From CAMTWZ01 sp041749075 (lineage in GTDB: Bacteria; Bacteroidota; Rhodothermia; Balneolales; HLUCCA01): a DNA stretch of 41,636 bases. The DNA lies in NCBI GenBank assembly GCA_041749075.1, contig JBGTBY010000032.1, positions 1-41,636 of the forward strand, in the 5' to 3' direction. Numbering within the stretch: position 1 is the stretch's first letter; each line of letters starts with the position of its first letter. The translations under genes were made by a program, and so were the position numbers. This document shows positions 7,817 through 15,862 of the stretch, piece after piece. A model generated the notes under the pieces. The model was not told the DNA's origin. It worked only from the letters and a program-made list of their open reading frames with translations, and searched no databases.

Positions 7817-8928
7817 TGCCCACCTACATATACGAATACGACAACTGGTCCGCCTTCACATGGAAAGACCAAGTCATCCAAAAGGTGTTCGGTGAGGTGC
7901 GGCTCATGCAGGGGAAACTCATCGGTCAGATGAACGCGTTGGGCTTTTCTGCAAAGGAAGATGCGACGCTTGCAGCCTTAACCTTGGATGTGCTGAAATC
8001 GTCCGAAATCGAAGGTGAAATGCTCGATAAGGATCAGGTTCGATCGTCCATCGCCCGGCGTCTGGGAATCAATACGGCCGGACTCGTACCAAGCAGCCGC
8101 CACATCGAAGGCGTTGTGGATATGATGTTGGATGCCACCCAGCGCCACGCCCTACCTTTGACCGAAGAGCGCTTGTTTGGCTGGCATGCCGCGCTTTTCC
8201 CGACTGGGTATAGCGGATCGTATAAAATAGAAGTGGGAATGTATCGCACACAAGAGATGCAAGTGGTTTCGGGTGCAATGGGTAAAGAAAACGTGCATTA
8301 TGAAGCCATCAAGCCCAAATTGGTGAAATCGGAAATGGATCAATTTTTGGATTGGGTCAATAATGACCATGAATTGGATCCGGTGTTAAAAGCCGCCATC
8401 GCACATTTCTGGTTCATCATCATTCATCCGTTTGATGACGGAAACGGACGAATAGGACGTGCCATCACCGATATGCTTCTGGCTAGAGCCGAAGGCAGTG
8501 GTGATCGGTTTTACAGCATGTCGAGCCAGATCCTAACCGAGCGCAAGCGCTATTATGATGTGTTGCGAACTGTCCAGCACAGCACGGGCGACATCACCGA
8601 ATGGTTGGACTGGTTCTTGCATTGCCTGAAACAGGCGATGCTGGCCACGGAATCAACCACTCAAAACATCCTTCAAAAAGCCGAGTTTTGGAAGCGTCAC
8701 GAACACACTCCCATCAACGAACGGCAACGACTCATCCTGAACAAACTCTTCGACGGATTTGAAGGGAAGCTTCAGACATCGAAGTGGGCGAAACTCACAA
8801 AAACATCCACCGACACCGCCTTGCGGGACATCAAAGACCTGATCGACAAAGGCATCTTGCGTCAGACCGAGGAGCGGGGGCGCAGTGCGAATTATGAGTT
8901 GGTTGAACGCATTGAGCGACATACGTAG
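7816..8928 (+). CDS. Class II Fic family protein (probable AMP transferase)
   Basis: This 370-residue cytoplasmic protein has a DUF4172-type N-terminus (YIYEYDNWSAFTWK...). The inhibitory-helix motif (S/T)xxxE(G/N) appears as S62-S-E-I-E66-G67, which places it in class II. The catalytic loop HPFDDGNGRIGR starts at H204 and is complete. The C-terminal 100 residues look like a winged-helix domain (QRLILNKLFDGFEGKLQTS..., ALRDIKDLIDKGIL). Fic enzymes usually transfer AMP to target proteins. The target here is unknown. A TTG at 7801 could extend it by five residues, but ATG 7816 fits the family better. It carries its own operator, and its stop TAG abuts palindrome copy 5. Confidence 0.92.
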   Translation: MPTYIYEYDNWSAFTWKDQVIQKVFGEVRLMQGKLIGQMNALGFSAKEDATLAALTLDVLKSSEIEGEMLDKDQVRSSIARRLGINTAGLVPSSRHIEGVVDMMLDATQRHALPLTEERLFGWHAALFPTGYSGSYKIEVGMYRTQEMQVVSGAMGKENVHYEAIKPKLVKSEMDQFLDWVNNDHELDPVLKAAIAHFWFIIIHPFDDGNGRIGRAITDMLLARAEGSGDRFYSMSSQILTERKRYYDVLRTVQHSTGDITEWLDWFLHCLKQAMLATESTTQNILQKAEFWKRHEHTPINERQRLILNKLFDGFEGKLQTSKWAKLTKTSTDTALRDIKDLIDKGILRQTEERGRSANYELVERIERHT

Positions 8929-8947
8929 GGGTCGATCTCATCGACCC
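8929..8947. repeat. Palindromic repeat, copy 5
   Basis: GGGTCGAT-CTC-ATCGACCC starts immediately after the TAG stop of fic (8926-8928), about 8 kb from the other four copies. As a 3'-end hairpin it could terminate or stabilise the fic transcript. There is no T-run after it. Confidence 0.85.
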
Positions 8948-9091
8948 TTACCCACGCCGTGAATAATGCGTTAGCCGACCCCAAAGTGGGAACGATGTAA
9001 ATAATGACCTTGAGAAGTATAAAATGACCCCGATCGAATATCCGCACCTTGGAGGATGTAAGAAAAAACACTCACAAGATGGAGTTCAAAA

Positions 9092-9277
9092 ATGAATACA
9101 ACCGAATTGAAAGGAAACTGGAATGAGCAGAAAGGCAAGCTCAAACAGAAATATGCGAATTTGACAGACGATGATCTGATGTTCGCTGATGGCAAAAAAG
9201 ACGAGATGTACGGCAAACTCCAGAAAAAACTCGGTAAAACGAGAGAAGAACTTGACGACGTGATGTCGGGCAAATAA
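9092..9277 (+). CDS. CsbD-family stress response protein
   Basis: This is a small hydrophilic protein of 61 residues. It opens with the CsbD signature MNTTELKGNWNEQKGKLKQKY, followed by a second lysine-rich segment (KKDEMYGKLQKKLGKTREE). The length is typical. CsbD-like proteins accumulate in general stress in many bacteria, but their biochemical role is unknown. The gene stands alone with about 140 bases of upstream DNA and a hairpin directly downstream, so it is probably a monocistronic stress-induced unit. Confidence 0.9.
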   Translation: MNTTELKGNWNEQKGKLKQKYANLTDDDLMFADGKKDEMYGKLQKKLGKTREELDDVMSGK

Positions 9278-9283
9278 AAATCA

Positions 9284-9320
9284 AATGCCGCTTAGCAGAA
9301 ATGTTGAGCGGTATTATTTT
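9284..9320 (+). terminator. Probable rho-independent terminator after the CsbD gene
   Basis: AATGCCGCT (9284-9292) pairs with AGCGGTATT (9307-9315), with one G-T pair, and is followed by ATTTTG. It begins four bases after the stop codon region of the CsbD gene. The T-run is short, so strength is uncertain. It also separates that gene from the convergent antitoxin/toxin remnant. Confidence 0.55.
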
Positions 9321-9325
9321 GATGT

Positions 9326-9454
9326 CTACTGAAAATGATCGGTTATCCGGCTTCGATCCTCATTCTCCTTGTCGTTCTTATGATACAATTCAATGAAAGT
9401 GATTCTCTTCTCTTCAGGGAAGTACTCATAAATCAACCTAAGCCCAGAATTCAC
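9326..9454 (-). pseudogene. C-terminal remnant of a RelE/HigB-like toxin
   Basis: A 42-residue reverse-strand frame reads VNSGLRLIYEYFPEEKRI, then TFIELYHKNDKENEDRSRI. That pattern (R-IY-Y--E---I-FIE-Y-K-DKENEDR-RI) matches the end of RelE/ParE/HigB-type mRNA interferases of Bacteroidota. The frame begins with GTG overlapping the antitoxin stop and is closed by an upstream TGA inside the antitoxin gene. The first half or more of a normal toxin of about 100 residues is therefore absent. It is most likely a decayed toxin. A functional micro-protein translated by coupling is less likely. Confidence 0.55.
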
Positions 9455-10248
9455 ACCTCGTCCTCATCATAAGTCCGCACCGAGAACGGAGCCTCTCGAT
9501 AAAACACCAACTCGTAATCAATCTTGTCGCCCTCTTTGGATGCCAGCCAAGGCATATCCTTGTGGGAGTAATCACTGATCGACTTGGCGGACCAATCACT
9601 CATCTGCTCGATCACCTTGTCGATGATATCTTTCTCGCTGGCACGCAAGGTGGTGAGATCGGGCTTGGCCAACGGTAGATACCGTGTCTGCATGTATCCG
9701 TGAAAGTCGGTTTTTACCCGCTGCAATTGCCCTTGATCCATCATTTGAAAGAGGACATCATCTAAATTCTGCGGCACCGGTCCATGCGGAAGTTTGCGAT
9801 AGGTGGCCCCGGTCAAATGCTCCTCATACAACTCATAGTGGTTGAAATCGGAGAAATAGAGGAGCTTGTATAGAACCGTCTCTCCGACATTCGGTTTACC
9901 CGCGCAACGTTCGAGGATGTACAAGAGTACGTTTTTGAATTTCTCGACTTGGAGCGTGGGTACAGAAATACGTTCATGCACGTCGGATGTCGGTATAGCA
10001 TAATCCACCGCCAACTCTCTGACGATATAAACATCCGTAGACATGAACTCATCCAGTGAAAATCCCAAAAGCTGCGACAGTTTTTGAAGTTCAAGGATGC
10101 TGACGCTTCGATTTCCCAACTCGATCTGAGCCAATGATGGACGTGACAGTCCAAGGTTTTTCGACAAATTTTCTTGCGATAAGCCCTTTGATTTGCGTCG
10201 ATCGGCGATTCTCTGGCCGATCTGCTTTTGGGTTAATGGGGTGTTCAT
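9451..10248 (-). CDS. Xre-type HTH plus Panacea (DUF4065/SocA-like) antitoxin
   Basis: In 265 residues there is an N-terminal Xre helix-turn-helix (about 8-65: IGQRIADRRKSKGLSQENLS, ...SRPSLAQIELGNRSVSILEL), then a linker, then a Panacea/DUF4065 domain (about 105-255). The latter shows the signature 'LYKLLYFSDFNHYELY' and 'GATYRKLPHGPVPQ'. Panacea domains are known as the antitoxin part of many toxin-antitoxin pairs and are related to the proteolysis adaptor SocA. The HTH suggests autoregulation. Its natural partner would lie just downstream, where only a toxin tail remains, so this may be an orphan antitoxin. It is divergent from the DUF1016 gene with a shared AT-rich promoter region. Confidence 0.88.
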   Translation of the reverse strand: MNTPLTQKQIGQRIADRRKSKGLSQENLSKNLGLSRPSLAQIELGNRSVSILELQKLSQLLGFSLDEFMSTDVYIVRELAVDYAIPTSDVHERISVPTLQVEKFKNVLLYILERCAGKPNVGETVLYKLLYFSDFNHYELYEEHLTGATYRKLPHGPVPQNLDDVLFQMMDQGQLQRVKTDFHGYMQTRYLPLAKPDLTTLRASEKDIIDKVIEQMSDWSAKSISDYSHKDMPWLASKEGDKIDYELVFYREAPFSVRTYDEDEV

Positions 10249-10328
10249 GGCGGTCTCCCTGGAAAATGAATGGACATTAAATGTATGAAATGTTAGATAA
10301 TCAAATAATAATTTGTTTCAATATAGAA

Positions 10329-10366
10329 CACCTCGCACATCGCGCCCCGCACCTCGCACCTCGCAC
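10329..10366. repeat. Short tandem repeat of GCACCTC type
   Basis: The leader of the DUF1016 gene holds imperfect tandem copies of CACCTCG/GCACCTC (cacctcgcacatcgcgcccc and then cgcacctcgcacctcgcac). Composition jumps sharply here from AT-rich to GC-rich DNA. Likely a replication-slippage tract or an interspersed repeat fragment. Confidence 0.6.
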
Positions 10367-10417
10367 GTTTTCATTCCTAAAAAAAGCACCATTCCTGTAA
10401 GATTTTCCGATTTCTCG

Positions 10418-10429
10418 CCTCTATAGAGG
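10418..10429. promoter_or_regulatory. Perfect 12-base palindrome next to the DUF1016 start codon
   Basis: CCTCTATAGAGG is a perfect palindrome ending one base before the ATG at 10431. No ribosome-binding site is visible, so this element occupies the initiation region. It could be an operator for a dimeric regulator, such as the neighbouring Xre antitoxin, or a hairpin. Role not established. Confidence 0.4.
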
Positions 10430-10430
10430 T

Positions 10431-11405
10431 ATGAGTAAACAATTTTCGGAAATCATCCACCTGATTAAGCAATCGAGGGCGAAGGCCATTCGAGCGGTAA
10501 ACGCCGAGCTGATTCAGCTGTACTGGAGTATCGGTGAATATATAAGCGCCAAACTTGAGAAATCGGAATGGGGCGACTCTGTCGTGTCTGAGTTAGCCAT
10601 CTACATTCAACAAAATGAACCCGAGTTGAAGGGTTTTTCCGACAAAAATATCTGGAGAATGAAGCAATTTTATGAATCCTACAGGGACTACCCAAAACTC
10701 TCAACAGTGTTGAGAGAAATCAGTTGGACAAACAATATGCTCATCCTTTCAAGATGCAAAACATTTGAAGAAAAGGAGTTCTATCTAAAACTTGTCGGGC
10801 AAGAAAACTATAGCAAAAGGGAACTCGATCGACAAATTACCTCAAGCCTGTTTGAGCGATCAATGATTGGAAACTCAAATCTCTCACCAGTGGTGAGAGA
10901 AAGTAATAGAGACCTTTCGTTGACTTTTAAAGACAGCTATGTATTTGAGTTTTTGAACTTGCCCGAACCACATAACGAAAGTGAACTGCAGCGTGGACTG
11001 GTAAACCAGATGAAGGGCTTCATTCTCGAACTTGGCAAAGACTTTCTGTTCATCGGTGAAGAATACAAATTGCAAGTAGGTATCAGTGATTTTTACGTTG
11101 ACCTGCTGTTCTTTCATCGCGGACTGCAATGTCTGGTTGCCATTGAACTCAAGGCAGACAAGTTCAAGCCAGATCATTTAGGACAATTGAATTTCTACTT
11201 GGAAGCATTGGATCGTGATGTGAAAAAGCCCAATGAGAATCCGAGTATTGGAATTCTACTGTGTAAAGACAAAGACCGGGAAGTTGTTGAGTACTCATTA
11301 AGCAGAAGCCTGTCGCCAACTTTGGTCTCCGAGTATAAAACACAGCTTCCTGACAAAAAGCTATTGAAAAGGAAGTTCCAGGAACTCTTCAGTGGCGATT
11401 CTTAA
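10431..11405 (+). CDS. DUF1016 (YhcG-type) protein with PD-(D/E)XK nuclease domain
   Basis: This protein of 324 residues has the two DUF1016 parts. The N-terminal helical domain (about 1-150) contains 'IQLYWSIGEYIS', 'GFSDKNIWRMKQFYESY' and 'ISWTNNMLIL'. The C-terminal nuclease-fold domain (about 175-320) has the catalytic pattern D224...E239-L-K241 in 'DFYVDLLFFHRGLQCLVAIELKA'. The active-site residues are intact. YhcG-like proteins are widespread, travel with restriction and other accessory loci, and are presumed DNases. The gene is clearly AT-richer than comEC directly downstream, which points to horizontal acquisition. It ends five bases before comEC. Confidence 0.88.
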   Translation: MSKQFSEIIHLIKQSRAKAIRAVNAELIQLYWSIGEYISAKLEKSEWGDSVVSELAIYIQQNEPELKGFSDKNIWRMKQFYESYRDYPKLSTVLREISWTNNMLILSRCKTFEEKEFYLKLVGQENYSKRELDRQITSSLFERSMIGNSNLSPVVRESNRDLSLTFKDSYVFEFLNLPEPHNESELQRGLVNQMKGFILELGKDFLFIGEEYKLQVGISDFYVDLLFFHRGLQCLVAIELKADKFKPDHLGQLNFYLEALDRDVKKPNENPSIGILLCKDKDREVVEYSLSRSLSPTLVSEYKTQLPDKKLLKRKFQELFSGDS

Positions 11406-11410
11406 CCGAG

Positions 11411-13756
11411 ATGAGAGTCGACACCACTTCCTTCCCCTTCGCCCGCTACCCCGCGGTGCGCGTCTGTCTATGCCTGATCGCCGGCATCGTGGCCGAGCTG
11501 CCCGTCACCGTCGAATGGATGCTCGCCACCCTGGCCATCCAAGCCCTCGCCGAATGGAGTCTCCATCACGCTTTCTCGTCCCCCCGCTACATTTTCGCCG
11601 TGGCCCATTCGCTATGGATGGTCATACTGGCCGGAAGCTTTGTGGCGGATGCGGGACGTCCGGCACCCTTCCCCAGCTCGCCGCTCGATCCCTTCGTGGG
11701 CGATACCGTTGTCGTTGACGGCCGCATCCGAAGCAGCAACATCACCAGCACCGGACGCTTTGCCCTCGTGCTCGACCTCCCCACCGGCGAAGCCCTTCGC
11801 CTCAGCGCCGATTCCCTCGACCTGCGACGCTTCCGTACGGGCGTCTCCATCACCACCTCCATCCGCCTGAACCCCTTTCCGCAAAGACGCAACCCCAACG
11901 AGTTCGATTACGGCAACTGGCTTCGCAAGCAAGGCATCAGCCATGTCGGCACCCTCGCATCCGTGCCCCGCATCCTATCTGACACGAAACGTCACCTTTT
12001 GGCCGACCGCATCCGGGCCAACTTCTCGCCCGCCAACCAGGAACTCGCCCTTGCCATACTCCTCGGACAAAAAAACGAGCTCGATCCCGCGCAGCGACAA
12101 TCGTTCGCGCGGTCCGGACTCTCGCATCTGATGGCCGTCTCCGGCATGCATGTCGGTTTCCTGCTCGCGCCCATCTGGTTCCTCATTCCATATATCTGGA
12201 CGAAGCGGCATGGTCGCTTGGGCGGCTTCCTGCTGATCACCATCACACTGATCCTTTATGCCGCCATCACTGGATTTTCCGCCTCAGTGAACCGCGCCGG
12301 ACTCATGGCCATCCTCTTCGCCTATGCCCGACTCTTCGAACGCGTGAGCGACAGCGTGAACATCCTTGCAGGTGTGGGCTTTGTGCTGCTCCTCATCAAA
12401 CCCGCTTACCTGTACGATATCGGCTTCCAACTGTCGTTCTCGGCAGTACTGGTCCTATTGCTGATCATGCCGGTCGTGCAGCAATCCATGCCTTATGCCT
12501 GGCAGGAGCGCTGGTTCGGAAAACTGATCCAGTTCATGAGTGTCTCCATCGTAGTTCAGATCGGCTTATATCCCATTCTGGCGTGGTATTTCGGCGAATT
12601 CGCTTGGATGGGACCCATCGCGAACCTCATGGGCGTCCCGCTCACCCAATTTCTATTCTTATGGGGTTTCGCGGTAGTACCGTTCAGTTTCTTGATGCCG
12701 GATTGGGGCTGGATCTTCAACGTTCCTGCGGATCTGGCCGCGACAGCACTCTCATGGTCCGCAACTTGGATGGAAACCGTCCCCGGCGCCTGGACCTCCG
12801 TCCCGAAGCCCAGCCCCTGGCTCTTCCTCATCTGGTTCTTCGCCTGCGCACTCCTTGCGGTATGGAAAAACAAACGACGGCGCTGGATCTGGCTCATTTT
12901 ATTGATATCCATTTGGCCATTAAAGTCTTCTCTTGTCTTTCTTGAGCACTTGAGTACTAGTCTTTCCTTGAGTACCCGAGTACTTGATATTCTTGTTTAT
13001 GATGTCGGTCAAGGCGACGCTGTCTTAATCCAAACCCCATCCGGCCACACCATCTTATACGATACCGGGATGTTTTCCCCGGGGCGCAATTCAGGGAAAG
13101 ATGTCATCGCCCCAGATCTGGAAGCACGCGGAATAGCCCACATCGATCTGATCATCTTATCCCATCCGCATGCCGATCATACCGGAGGCATGCATTATTT
13201 GATTGACAATTTGCCTATCGGACGCATCATCCATGCCGATTTTCCTTCGAAATCCGTCTTCGAACTGGGTTGGCGGCAAAAAGCACGGGAAAAAAACATA
13301 GACGTTTTGGCGGGTCGAAGGGGGATGGAAATCAGTCCGGATCCGTCCATGAAGATGATCATCCTTCATCCCGATTCCCTCATGCGCGGAAGCGACCCGA
13401 ATCCGTATTCCGTGGTCGTGAAGCTCGTTTATGGATCCACATCCTTTCTGTTCACCGGTGATGCGGACATGAAAGCGGAAAATGAGTTGGTCGCGCGCTT
13501 CGACACCTTATTGCGGGCGGATGTACTGAAAGCGGGTCACCACGGAAGCAAGACCAGCAGTAGTATTCCCTTCATCGAAACGGTGGATCCGAGCCATATC
13601 GCCGTGAGTCTGGGCCTGCGCAATCGGTACCGACATCCGCATGCCGAAGCTGTGCGACGAATGCGTGTATCTGATGCTGAAATACGTTTCACAAGTCGGC
13701 ATCGAGCCCTACATTACCGTTCAGACGGAACACACATCACGCTAATCGACTGGTAA
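11411..13756 (+). CDS. comEC: ComEC/Rec2 DNA-uptake channel protein
   Basis: This inner-membrane protein of 781 residues carries the three ComEC parts. An N-terminal DUF4131 region (about 1-190) includes two helices and an OB-like soluble segment. The Competence domain (about 215-500) has many helices and the hallmark 'GLSHLMAVSGMHVGFLL'. A metallo-beta-lactamase-like domain (about 540-780) has HPHADH at 585-590 and 'GHHGSKTS'. It would import single-stranded DNA in natural transformation. Its length is typical. The first 1.5 kb uses strongly C-ending codons while the last part resembles the neighbours. A short LSTSLSLST-encoding repeat (12941-12988) sits at the junction. It probably starts an operon with xseB and dxs (gaps of 2 and 16 bases). 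Confidence 0.93.
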   Translation: MRVDTTSFPFARYPAVRVCLCLIAGIVAELPVTVEWMLATLAIQALAEWSLHHAFSSPRYIFAVAHSLWMVILAGSFVADAGRPAPFPSSPLDPFVGDTVVVDGRIRSSNITSTGRFALVLDLPTGEALRLSADSLDLRRFRTGVSITTSIRLNPFPQRRNPNEFDYGNWLRKQGISHVGTLASVPRILSDTKRHLLADRIRANFSPANQELALAILLGQKNELDPAQRQSFARSGLSHLMAVSGMHVGFLLAPIWFLIPYIWTKRHGRLGGFLLITITLILYAAITGFSASVNRAGLMAILFAYARLFERVSDSVNILAGVGFVLLLIKPAYLYDIGFQLSFSAVLVLLLIMPVVQQSMPYAWQERWFGKLIQFMSVSIVVQIGLYPILAWYFGEFAWMGPIANLMGVPLTQFLFLWGFAVVPFSFLMPDWGWIFNVPADLAATALSWSATWMETVPGAWTSVPKPSPWLFLIWFFACALLAVWKNKRRRWIWLILLISIWPLKSSLVFLEHLSTSLSLSTRVLDILVYDVGQGDAVLIQTPSGHTILYDTGMFSPGRNSGKDVIAPDLEARGIAHIDLIILSHPHADHTGGMHYLIDNLPIGRIIHADFPSKSVFELGWRQKAREKNIDVLAGRRGMEISPDPSMKMIILHPDSLMRGSDPNPYSVVVKLVYGSTSFLFTGDADMKAENELVARFDTLLRADVLKAGHHGSKTSSSIPFIETVDPSHIAVSLGLRNRYRHPHAEAVRRMRVSDAEIRFTSRHRALHYRSDGTHITLIDW
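12941..12988. repeat. CTTGAGTAC-type repeat inside comEC
   Basis: Units of (C)TTGAGTAC/TTGAGCAC recur four times in 48 bases: cttgagcacttgagtactag, then ccttgagtacccgagtacttg. The tract is translated in frame (LEHLSTSLSLSTRVLDI) between the last membrane helix and the metallo-beta-lactamase domain. It may be a slippage-prone linker. Confidence 0.55.
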
Positions 13757-13758
13757 AC

Positions 13759-13953
13759 ATGAGCTCGCAGGAACGAATCCCTTTTGAAGAGGCTTTAAAG
13801 AAGCTGGAAACCATCGTGACTAAGCTTCAAGACGGGAGTGTATCTCTCGAAGAATCTGTGACGTTGTATGAGGAGGGCATCGCCCTTTCGAAATACTGCT
13901 CCACCATTTTGGAAGAAGCCGAATTGCGAATTGAAAAAGTGAACTCTGCCTGA
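13759..13953 (+). CDS. xseB: Exodeoxyribonuclease VII small subunit
   Basis: This 64-residue helical protein has the XseB signature 'FEEALKKLETIVTKLQDGSVSLEESVTLYEEG' and a closing helix 'CSTILEEAELRIEKV'. With the XseA large subunit, which is not in this window, it forms exonuclease VII, which degrades single-stranded DNA in mismatch repair and recombination. It lies 2 bases after comEC and 16 before dxs. xseB next to isoprenoid genes is a common arrangement in bacteria. Confidence 0.95.
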   Translation: MSSQERIPFEEALKKLETIVTKLQDGSVSLEESVTLYEEGIALSKYCSTILEEAELRIEKVNSA

Positions 13954-13969
13954 AACCAGATGATGTTTT

Positions 13970-15862
13970 ATGTCCTTGCTTGAGCATATCGATTCCCCAG
14001 CGGACCTTCGGAAACTGTCGCCAGACCAATTGGAAACGGTCTGCGATGAACTGAGAAACAAGATTATTGATGTCGTGTCGGTGCACGGCGGACACTTCGG
14101 CGCCAGCCTGGGCGTGGTCGAACTCACAACGGCCTTGCATTACGCCTACAACACACCGCATGATCTGTTGGTCTGGGATGTGGGACATCAGGCCTACGGA
14201 CATAAGATTCTGACCGGTCGGCGCGACAATTTCCATACGAATCGCAAATATCACGGCCTCGCAGGATTTCCCAAGCGCAGCGAAAGTGAGTATGACACGT
14301 TTGGCGTCGGACATTCCAGCACATCCATTTCCGCCGCATTAGGAATGGCCGTTGCCGCGCAAAAGAAAGGAGAAACGCGTCAGACGATAGCAGTGATTGG
14401 GGATGGATCGATGACGGCAGGTCAGGCCTTCGAAGCCTTGAACAATGCCGGCGCCATGAAAAGCAATGTTCTGGTGATCTTGAACGACAACAACATGTCG
14501 ATCGACCCGAATGTGGGCGCCTTGAAAGAATATCTGGCCGACATCACCACCTCGCGCACCTTCAACAAGCTTCGCGACGAGATCTACGACATGTTGGGGC
14601 ATTTCCGAGCGGCAGGAGACAAGATGCGGAAAATCGCGTCGCGCTTGGAATCGATGATGATGACGGCGCTGACTCCCGGATCTCTATTTCGCGCACTGGG
14701 CTTCAAATATTATGGTCCGGTGGACGGACATAACGTGAAGGCCCTCGTTAAAATGATGCAAGATTTGCAATCCATTCCCGGACCCAAATTATTGCATGTG
14801 GTCACCATCAAAGGGAAAGGATTTCTGCCAGCCGAGCGCGATCAAGTGAAATGGCATGCGTCCGGAAGTCCGTTTGATAAGATCACGGGCGCTTCGCTGG
14901 CTGTGAAGCCCACAAAACCATCTCCTCCGAAGTATCAAGATGTGTTTGCGGATACCTTAATCGAGCTCGCAAAAAATGATAGTCGTATTTATGGCATCAC
15001 GGCGGCCATGCCGAGCGGCACCGGACTCCTGAAAATGATGAACGAAATGCCTGACCGTTGTTTTGATGTGGGCATCGCCGAACAACATGCGGTCACGTTC
15101 GCTGCCGGACTCGCCACACAAGGATTGAAGCCATATGTCGGTATTTATTCATCCTTTCTGCAACGCGGATATGATCAGGTGGTGCATGATGTGCTGATTC
15201 AAAAATTACCTGTCGTGTTTTGCATGGATCGTGCCGGATTGGTAGGTGCGGATGGGCCCACACACCACGGATTGTATGATATCGCCTACTTGCGGGGAGT
15301 TCCGAACATCGTGTTGGCCTCACCGATGAATGAAGTGGAGCTTCGGGACATGATGCATGCGGCGTCGACCTATGAGGATGGTGCGTTCGCGATCCGCTAT
15401 CCACGTGGCGAGGGTCGGGGTTTGCCAATGCCTGAGAGCGCGGCGTCGATGGAGATCGGCAAAGGTATCGTGCTACGTGAAGGGCACGATGTGGCAGTAC
15501 TATGCTATGGTCCGCTCGTGTACGAAGCTCTCGAAGCAGCGGAAGAATGTAACGCTGCCGTGGTGAACATGCGCTTTGCGAAGCCGCTGGATACGGAACT
15601 ACTCGATGAGTTGTCGACTCGGTATACCCGGTTTATCACCATAGAAGATGGAACACGCATCGGCGGATTTGGGTCGGCTGTCGCGGAGTATGTGTCGGCC
15701 GAGCATCCCGGAATAAGAGTATCCATTATGGGAGTGCCCGACCGCATCGTAGAACATGGCTCCCCGAAAGAATTGTATCGGGAAGTGGGCTTGGATGCCG
15801 AAGGCATCGCCGCGGAAATCAGACGCGTTCAGCCCGTTCTATCAACTGGCGCGCACTTGTGA
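13970..15862 (+). CDS. dxs: 1-deoxy-D-xylulose-5-phosphate synthase
   Basis: This enzyme of 630 residues catalyses the thiamine-diphosphate-dependent condensation of pyruvate and glyceraldehyde-3-phosphate, the first step of the MEP isoprenoid pathway. Visible landmarks are 'WDVGHQAYGHKILTGR', the thiamine-diphosphate/magnesium motif GDGSM (144-148) through 'NDNNMSIDPNVG', the 'GPVDGHN' segment, and the central transketolase domain 'FDVGIAEQHAVTFAAGLA'. A C-terminal transketolase domain ends the protein. Length is typical. The last 44 bases overlap the end of recN on the other strand. Confidence 0.97.
   Translation: MSLLEHIDSPADLRKLSPDQLETVCDELRNKIIDVVSVHGGHFGASLGVVELTTALHYAYNTPHDLLVWDVGHQAYGHKILTGRRDNFHTNRKYHGLAGFPKRSESEYDTFGVGHSSTSISAALGMAVAAQKKGETRQTIAVIGDGSMTAGQAFEALNNAGAMKSNVLVILNDNNMSIDPNVGALKEYLADITTSRTFNKLRDEIYDMLGHFRAAGDKMRKIASRLESMMMTALTPGSLFRALGFKYYGPVDGHNVKALVKMMQDLQSIPGPKLLHVVTIKGKGFLPAERDQVKWHASGSPFDKITGASLAVKPTKPSPPKYQDVFADTLIELAKNDSRIYGITAAMPSGTGLLKMMNEMPDRCFDVGIAEQHAVTFAAGLATQGLKPYVGIYSSFLQRGYDQVVHDVLIQKLPVVFCMDRAGLVGADGPTHHGLYDIAYLRGVPNIVLASPMNEVELRDMMHAASTYEDGAFAIRYPRGEGRGLPMPESAASMEIGKGIVLREGHDVAVLCYGPLVYEALEAAEECNAAVVNMRFAKPLDTELLDELSTRYTRFITIEDGTRIGGFGSAVAEYVSAEHPGIRVSIMGVPDRIVEHGSPKELYREVGLDAEGIAAEIRRVQPVLSTGAHL

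Noticed and set aside
10384..10400. AGCACCATTCCTGT upstream of the DUF1016 gene as a third sigma-54 box
   Set aside because: It lacks the invariant GG of the -24 element and the GC of the -12 element, although it resembles the two better boxes.
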